A stretch of 64,000 nt of DNA, from the NCBI GenBank assembly GCA_029248335.1, contig JAQWJM010000001.1, forward strand, positions 1-64,000, read 5' to 3'. The notes under the pieces were generated by a model. That model was given only the letters and a program-made list of their open reading frames with translations. It ran no database searches and was not told where the DNA came from. Both the position numbers and the translations under genes were made by a program. This DNA comes from UBA12014 sp029248335 (GTDB lineage Bacteria; Planctomycetota; Phycisphaerae; Phycisphaerales; SM1A02). Of this stretch, positions 61,801 to 64,000 are shown piece by piece. Numbering within the stretch: the first letter of the stretch is position 1; each line of letters starts with the position of its first letter.

Positions 61801-64000
61801 GGAGAGCCTGCCGGTCATCGAGTCGATTCTCGCGAAGCTCGAGGAGGCCCCGGCCCGAAGTCCGATCGAGTACCGGATCATTCCGCTCGAATACGCGCCC
61901 GCGGTCGACGTTTCCTACACCCTCGACCGACTCCTGCTGGCCCGCGGCATCGACTGGCAGGACGTCGCGGTCGACTACAACCGATTCGAGAACCAGCTCA
62001 TCGTCGGGGCGACGCCGGATCAGTTCGAGGTCATCGACACGATCCTCTCCGAGCTCGACGCACCCGGGACCAGGACTCGAAAGACCGATTTCGTCGCCCT
62101 GCAGTTCGCGGACGCGATGAAGCTCAAGGACGCGCTCGGGAACTTCTACGGACCCTTCGCCCTCGAGGCGGACACGCCTGGGAAGCAGAACGTCCGGATC
62201 ATCGCCGACGAAGCGACCAACAGCCTGGTGGTCACCGCCGCGGAGGTGGAATGGGAAGGGATCCTCGCGCTCGTCGAGCAGCTCGACAGCGAGGAATACG
62301 ACGCCTCGCTCCAGCTCGCGGTGCTCCCCCTCGTCTACGCCGACGCCCGGAGCGTCGCGCGGGCGATCAACGACGCGTTCCGTCCGCAGGTCGAGGCGGC
62401 TCGACGCGAGGGCCGGCAGTCGAATCGCGAGGAACCTCGCCAGGCCGACGGTGATCGCTCGGGTCGGGAACGGAGCGAGCAGTCGCCGCCGGTCCTGATG
62501 CAGAGCGAGGAATGGGTGAGCGCGAGCGCCGAGGTCCAGACGAATTCGCTGGTGGTGTCCGCCAATCGCCAGAACCTCCAGAAGATCGAGCGAATCATCG
62601 CCCAGCTCGACGTCGCGGAGTTCGTGCGACTGCCGGCCCCGCGACTGATTCCCGTCGGATCGGGCGATCCCGAATCACTGGCCGCCGCGTTGCGGACCAT
62701 CTACCTTCCGGAAGGCCAGAACCGCGGCGGCACGCTCCGCATCGTGGGTGATCGGCCGTCCAACGCGGTCATCGTCCGGGCCGACGAGGAGGAGTTCATC
62801 CAGATCCGGACGCTCGCGACGGCCCTGCAGCAGGAATCGGACGTCAAGGGCGTGTCCGTCCGGGTGGTCCGGCTCGAGTCCGCGCCGGCGGCCCGGGTCG
62901 CCGCATCGGTTCGCGCGGCCTACGCGACGAAGGCCGCCCAGGCGAAGGTCCCGTTCTCGATCGACGTCGACGCCGTGGGCAACGCCCTCGTGATCGCGTC
63001 GACCGGTCCCTTCTTCGACGAGGTCTCGGCGACCATCGGCGAGATGGATCGACTCGCGCCCGCGGCCGGTCAGGGAATCTTCCTCATCGATCTCGAGAAC
63101 GTTCCCGCGAGCGTCGCGGAACGGGCGGTGAAGCGGATCGGGCTCGACAAGGCCCAACCCGCGGACTCCACGTCGCGACTCGTGGTGGAGCCGATCAAGA
63201 TCTCCACGGTCGAGGGTCGCAATGCGTTGCTGGTGGTGGCGAATCCCGCCGACCGCGAGACGGTGGTCGGGATCCTGAAGGCGATCGACGCCCAGCCTGA
63301 AGCCGATCTCGCGACCAACGAGGTCCGCGTCGTCCAGCTGCAGCAGGCGGAGGCGGCGGCGGTGGTCAGGCTCATCGATCAGGTGATCGATCCCGCCGGT
63401 GGCGGGCCCGACGGCACCGCGATCGCGACCGCGGTGAAGGAACAGATCCGTCGGCTCAACGTGGTCGGTGGCCGAAGTTCCCCGATCGCGCTCGATCTCT
63501 CGCGTCCGATCCGGGTCACCGCCGACGTCGCGGGGAACTCGATCCTCATCAGTTCCACGCCGTCGAACACCCGGGCCCTGGTCGAGGTCGCCCGGCTCTT
63601 CGACCGGCTTCCCACCACGGAAGCCCTGACCGTCCAGATCTTCCCGCTGGAGAACATGGCCGCGGACCGTTTCGTGGGGGTCGTCGAGGATCTCTTCGAG
63701 CAGGGTCGCGACCTCGCGGTGCTGCCCGGCTCCGACATCCCGGCGATACCCGAAGGCGCGATCGGCGCGTCGCTCACGGGACGTGCGGCCCTGACCGTCG
63801 ATGAACGGACCAACACGGTGATCGCGGTCGGCAAGGAATCCGCGGTCGCGTTCGTCGAGGTGATGGTGGGCAAGCTCGACTCCGAGGTGGGCACGGGCTG
63901 GGTGGAGGCCCGGGTGATCCCGCTGAAGTACGCGGACGCCGGCGACCTCGCGGAGTTCGTGCAGGCGGCGGTGGTCGAGGGCCAGACCGACATCCCCGGC
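52886..64000 (+). CDS. giant secretin-family protein with about 43 N-domain-like modules (3' end beyond window)
   Basis: The frame is open from ATG 52886 to the window edge: 3705 codons with no stop. GGAG 6 nt upstream is a good ribosome site. A Sec signal is clear (cleavage likely after AVA, residue 29). Residues about 48-125 resemble the STN/N0 domain of secretins (VRFNFKGQTWDQVLDYFSRV). Then follow modules of roughly 75-100 residues, each with a helix like LRYASASELQRTLRQIF, a strand like DARTNSLIVSG and a helix like VEELIESLD. This is the secretin_N (N1/KH-like) pattern. A standard GspD (about 650-750 residues) has three. No secretin pore domain is reached. It follows GspF-GspM genes, so it is inferred to be their secretin or a periplasmic scaffold derived from one. 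Confidence 0.85.
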   Translation, partial: MKKIRNRVQWSMFLTVLLGSWGGVQEAVAQTDPEPPRPVLGDDGVPQVRFNFKGQTWDQVLDYFSRVTGLPIVRDAEVPAGTVDYINPSPYPLPQALETLNLLLQTRGLVLRDENGRLVLEKLDQIKKENIPTYIGDLPDDVTADTLVTVIVPLVNATAASVSEQLKTMVADYGMVVALPQQNSLLLVETAANARRIQLIVDELDREDVENQVEQIELRYSKAADLLPTLLKLMSERVVKTVTKGKTKVQVEEDVMPAGFRITADERTNTIIARGTPRRIERLRAAIALLDAEKLESMMTMRTVQLDRLTVAEAKSKLDQLFAAVPKENKPTYVILEDTNRITISADQALLEQATRFLADLERKGAGTSGEVDSVVLLPLAHATPDAAIAACRAVFTPRQAAVLKLVPGPDGRSLVAAGPVGDLDSVRKTIVLIDRPARGDREVRYLVIDATDPETAFARATRIFEAGREADPTLDVVTDFDPATRRLVIEGPRESLDRFEKAIDSARASIKPETMVRQFTVESAAPSRLVGSMTTLSRAILKPKDGSVYVPPTFEAVDELDLLVVTATADQFVAIDGLLRTLDRPQPGDVTYRVIRIGTSAGDALLEKALLAFDRKAALLPDGDLPRPKVMVDAASGVFEVLGSTTSVQSFERALAEARQLLPPEPVARMIPIRQARAAEIVVPLQQMIDRAVAIGDGRVVAPPTIEVVNPTNSLWVRGDAAQVRTIEEFVRVLDVFEPTDMPPLRMLQLSGSDAVQIARLLTTRYDARPNDVRREQPVRIEADAATNTLVVTAHEAVFAEMKEFVESLNRNTETEAERETMIFPLRLARAVDLAKALGTLYPEPPMPLDSRGRPLPHLRQPREVFVSADAGTNTLIIEAPSGRRSSFEELVQQLDRIELPPQATLKTWNIDRGEGSEIASTLQNLARQGVLSRPGSNGEKAVEVTVQFEPRSRTLIVAGDDFTFGKVDEILTDLEAVPVTRALRVLEITTGDVTEISGRASRLFEEQTEGDPDFTGVEVEVDAVNGTILAVGEDASLNRFTQIVAQLESAQASPPDIRLISLRHGEATEVATMIVELLGNELAMATLGGPAPVIEALPQVNAILVAAEPREHEIIRQIVDTIDTADEALPPIRILQVRTADAVNLANALGQTYERRSNEEKAEKPVRISADVATNALIVAAHPDLLEEIRAIVTDLNDADRLDAEGREIRIFPLRVALAEDLATTIDQMYPEPPMPRDSRGRPRPDLQQAREVVVRANPQMNALIVDAPIQRMAGFEKLVQQLDQTQIVDETEIRTWKLPTVELEAAARTLRDLADGGHLGGGDRGLAGSISISIDAASDTLLVSGPTAIFERVGQVVDSLESGPVVPTTVLRTFRLVQARADSVVPMLREILVARMTETSGQPGREIDRLLTVTADRKTNTVIISAPEVVMPVAEQLIKTLDSSAQVVGDPTVRVRPLMFADAAVVAAALQQALPSMTSPATGDAMEVKVIPAAGSNALLLVGVPEEIEEVEVLIKPLDARPATDAMDARTFELAHADAGRIAPIVQKLLDDQQSSDPRVLVERIRRSRGAIDLTPTVRVEADARTNSLIVSGPQPAVNLAENLIEKLDRPDVDADLVYTTFTPARADAARIAGTAQTVLDRTRPGGLRSTLELLAEPETNSVLVVGTREETERAVALLSEWDAQIPVLPPVDFKIITMRNASADAVAAVIAPVLRDRTRWPAALRDAARAGLVVSEPSVTADVSSNRILVSAPAELQAIASTLARELDQVDAGASVEVRVYPVPAGGAADMAGALQKSLDAASDARPGEARPVVASAGRSDSIVVTASPRLQEIVAQQLSAMASSGGGVQVRTVFLKHASASRVAPLVESLLTEDSVLQPRDLPSWMRAELMMARARGQVSEEPPIRVLPDDRLNAVIVTGPLAALNAAEQLVAQLDVAAPGGSGRSIRVLEVRNADARELATTLDELFAVADDGEAPPAIRVNASSNTLLVRATPDQFSEIRAIVEGIDDATLNVARELRTVPIDPSRGSAEDIARMLERMLDREDDDRVRIVPIEELLKESKESKESDGAGRKVSSATPVDLGTHRGGLMGFARVAIAGIALAASPLGQDAAAAPVTASQATEEIEEDEAEIVIAIDPETNSLIILGSPRELDQVVELADEVEDTLPEEGSIIRTVPLPPGVDVRNVASVVGQTIRQLVPAGGRPGDLGRRTTVVADVTSNSLIVACRETDFELLAELIGSVARPADAPEVVVRIYRLDEMSASRAASGLISLLQSPGRNRYRELSVTLDGDGRPVQARFDPTLIRAVADVEANALVVLAPREAIPFVDRYVELATQSPKAERATLRLFQLRYASASELQRTLRQIFQTRFRNIRRSGAATAAEPDFAVDARSNQLVVTASTEELAEVESLLAQLDVEDGRERNPLTVIELAAARPTAAARLLDQAVIGGDERLRATTLVLADDASGVLLVRADAPTLAEMRDVLERIDREATSRFPVRTIELTRADAGEVAAAVQGFYDDRARLFSTGRGRRTQSAAVAITGRTGGATLLVACDDPTFEEVSQLAKTFDEKDGKAGYEYRIYPLRNARANEIKSTVESLVSSLTRSDSSFGGFGFRSRSRGDQTRSGLGSIAVEIDERLNALVVSGQGDRFDLVEELIESLDVPTPDDERRIVRYYRVPGADVSLLEEVLSDALGGGETEFRWWRSDEESTGPKIFADSRSGTLFVVGSEGQQASVDAILEDFSGLLAGGDSVVEVVRTEFADSDDVARAVSRFLRDRSRNDGTSATVVVTPIETSGAMIVAGTEDDVRMVKDLVARIDAPDLTGSRSLEIVVIERGDAADMAALIGAQFDRRGGDGVVITPDARTNSVLVNAPASLYPQIAALIKRLDAPDDTAESVIRTYNLQVADAGEASRILQETLRLDEEGRTTGISIAIEEDPDAAPIEVQATIVADRRSNSIVVTATKESLPVIESILAKLEEAPARSPIEYRIIPLEYAPAVDVSYTLDRLLLARGIDWQDVAVDYNRFENQLIVGATPDQFEVIDTILSELDAPGTRTRKTDFVALQFADAMKLKDALGNFYGPFALEADTPGKQNVRIIADEATNSLVVTAAEVEWEGILALVEQLDSEEYDASLQLAVLPLVYADARSVARAINDAFRPQVEAARREGRQSNREEPRQADGDRSGRERSEQSPPVLMQSEEWVSASAEVQTNSLVVSANRQNLQKIERIIAQLDVAEFVRLPAPRLIPVGSGDPESLAAALRTIYLPEGQNRGGTLRIVGDRPSNAVIVRADEEEFIQIRTLATALQQESDVKGVSVRVVRLESAPAARVAASVRAAYATKAAQAKVPFSIDVDAVGNALVIASTGPFFDEVSATIGEMDRLAPAAGQGIFLIDLENVPASVAERAVKRIGLDKAQPADSTSRLVVEPIKISTVEGRNALLVVANPADRETVVGILKAIDAQPEADLATNEVRVVQLQQAEAAAVVRLIDQVIDPAGGGPDGTAIATAVKEQIRRLNVVGGRSSPIALDLSRPIRVTADVAGNSILISSTPSNTRALVEVARLFDRLPTTEALTVQIFPLENMAADRFVGVVEDLFEQGRDLAVLPGSDIPAIPEGAIGASLTGRAALTVDERTNTVIAVGKESAVAFVEVMVGKLDSEVGTGWVEARVIPLKYADAGDLAEFVQAAVVEGQTDIPG
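54890..57220 (+). repeat. higher-order duplication of about 389 codons in the giant gene
   Basis: Two successive segments of about five modules align along their length with an offset of 1167 nt. Landmarks are YPEPPMPLDSRGRPLP (from 55412) and YPEPPMPRDSRGRPRP (from 56579), and MLQLSGSDAV (55125) and ILQVRTADAV (about 56290), each followed by matching ADAATNTLVV / ADVATNALIV strands. This shows growth of the gene by segmental tandem duplication. Confidence 0.7.
59078..59104 (+). repeat. three tandem aaggagtcc repeats (Lys-Glu-Ser)
   Basis: Three exact 9-bp copies encode KESKESKES inside the giant gene, at the start of an insert that ends in a hydrophobic segment. Confidence 0.9.

Noticed and set aside
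52886..64000. The repeated structure as a CRISPR array or DNA satellite
   Set aside because: The repeats are conserved at the protein level only, have no constant DNA unit or spacers, and keep one reading frame open for 11 kb.
1..64000. tRNA, rRNA, riboswitch, insertion sequence or CRISPR features
   Set aside because: I looked for T-loop (GGTTCGA-type) signatures with matching arms, transposase-like proteins with terminal repeats, and regular repeat-spacer patterns, and found none that held up by eye. A covariance-model search could still find small RNAs.

Overview
The window is about 64 kb of dense, high-GC, Gram-negative-type DNA. The likely source is a planctomycete, probably of the Phycisphaerae. 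The clues are a PEP-CTERM-like sorting tail ending in a polyarginine anchor, a Tat-exported Gfo/Idh/MocA oxidoreductase beside a DUF6807 (PmoA-like) protein, a multihaem c-type cytochrome with a PA14 domain next to a PQQ-dehydrogenase-like beta-propeller, a NagB/PIG-L fusion, and LpxL/PlsC-type acyltransferases with outer-membrane systems. This assignment is inferred from gene content, because no rRNA or tRNA gene was seen.

Region 1 (1-17076). A TPR-sulfotransferase gene (minus strand) is followed by a long plus-strand run of overlapping genes. It starts with a NagB/PIG-L fusion and continues with an ABC ATPase, a UbiE-like methyltransferase, a DUF2141 lipoprotein, a PlsC-type and an LpxL-type acyltransferase, an ABC-2 permease, an acyl carrier protein, a FabZ-like dehydratase, a ketosynthase fused to a Cys-less ketosynthase-like (chain-length-factor-like) half, a chorismatase, a flavin halogenase-like enzyme and an AMP-ligase. 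A convergent membrane glycosyltransferase closes it. Together these read as an aryl-polyene/xanthomonadin-like pigment cluster: chorismate would give a hydroxybenzoate starter, then activation, ACP-bound elongation and dehydration, possible methylation and halogenation, and transfer to a lipid or sugar head group and export. No ketoreductase is present in the window.

Region 2 (17202-27567). A small secreted protein, a class-III aminotransferase and a secreted transglutaminase-like protein are followed by minus-strand genes: guanine deaminase with a CPBP-family membrane protein, and a penta-haem cytochrome with its beta-propeller partner. A 27-nt imperfect direct repeat brackets the CPBP gene.

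Region 3 (27785-43270). A complete tripartite RND efflux system (outer-membrane factor, adaptor, pump), a Gfo/Idh/MocA oxidoreductase, a TIM-barrel/DUF6807 fusion, a BtuF-like binding protein, ClpB and a DPP-IV-like peptidase.

Region 4 (43530-64000). A PEP-CTERM-like exported protein precedes a type II secretion/type IV pilus-like operon: GspF, G, H, I, J, K, a PilM-PilN (GspL-like) fusion, a PilO-PilP (GspM/C-like) fusion, and then a giant secretin-type gene. That last frame is open for 3705 codons and runs off the window. It carries an STN/N0-like start and roughly 43 secretin N-domain-like modules counted by eye, against about three in a standard GspD. No secretin pore domain has been reached by the window end. 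GspE and a prepilin peptidase are not in the window.

Expression signals: several unlinked genes have a TANNNT -10-like hexamer exactly 6 (once 7) nt before the ATG, suggesting leaderless transcripts. Other genes have ordinary Shine-Dalgarno sites, and operon genes are mostly coupled by 4-nt overlaps.
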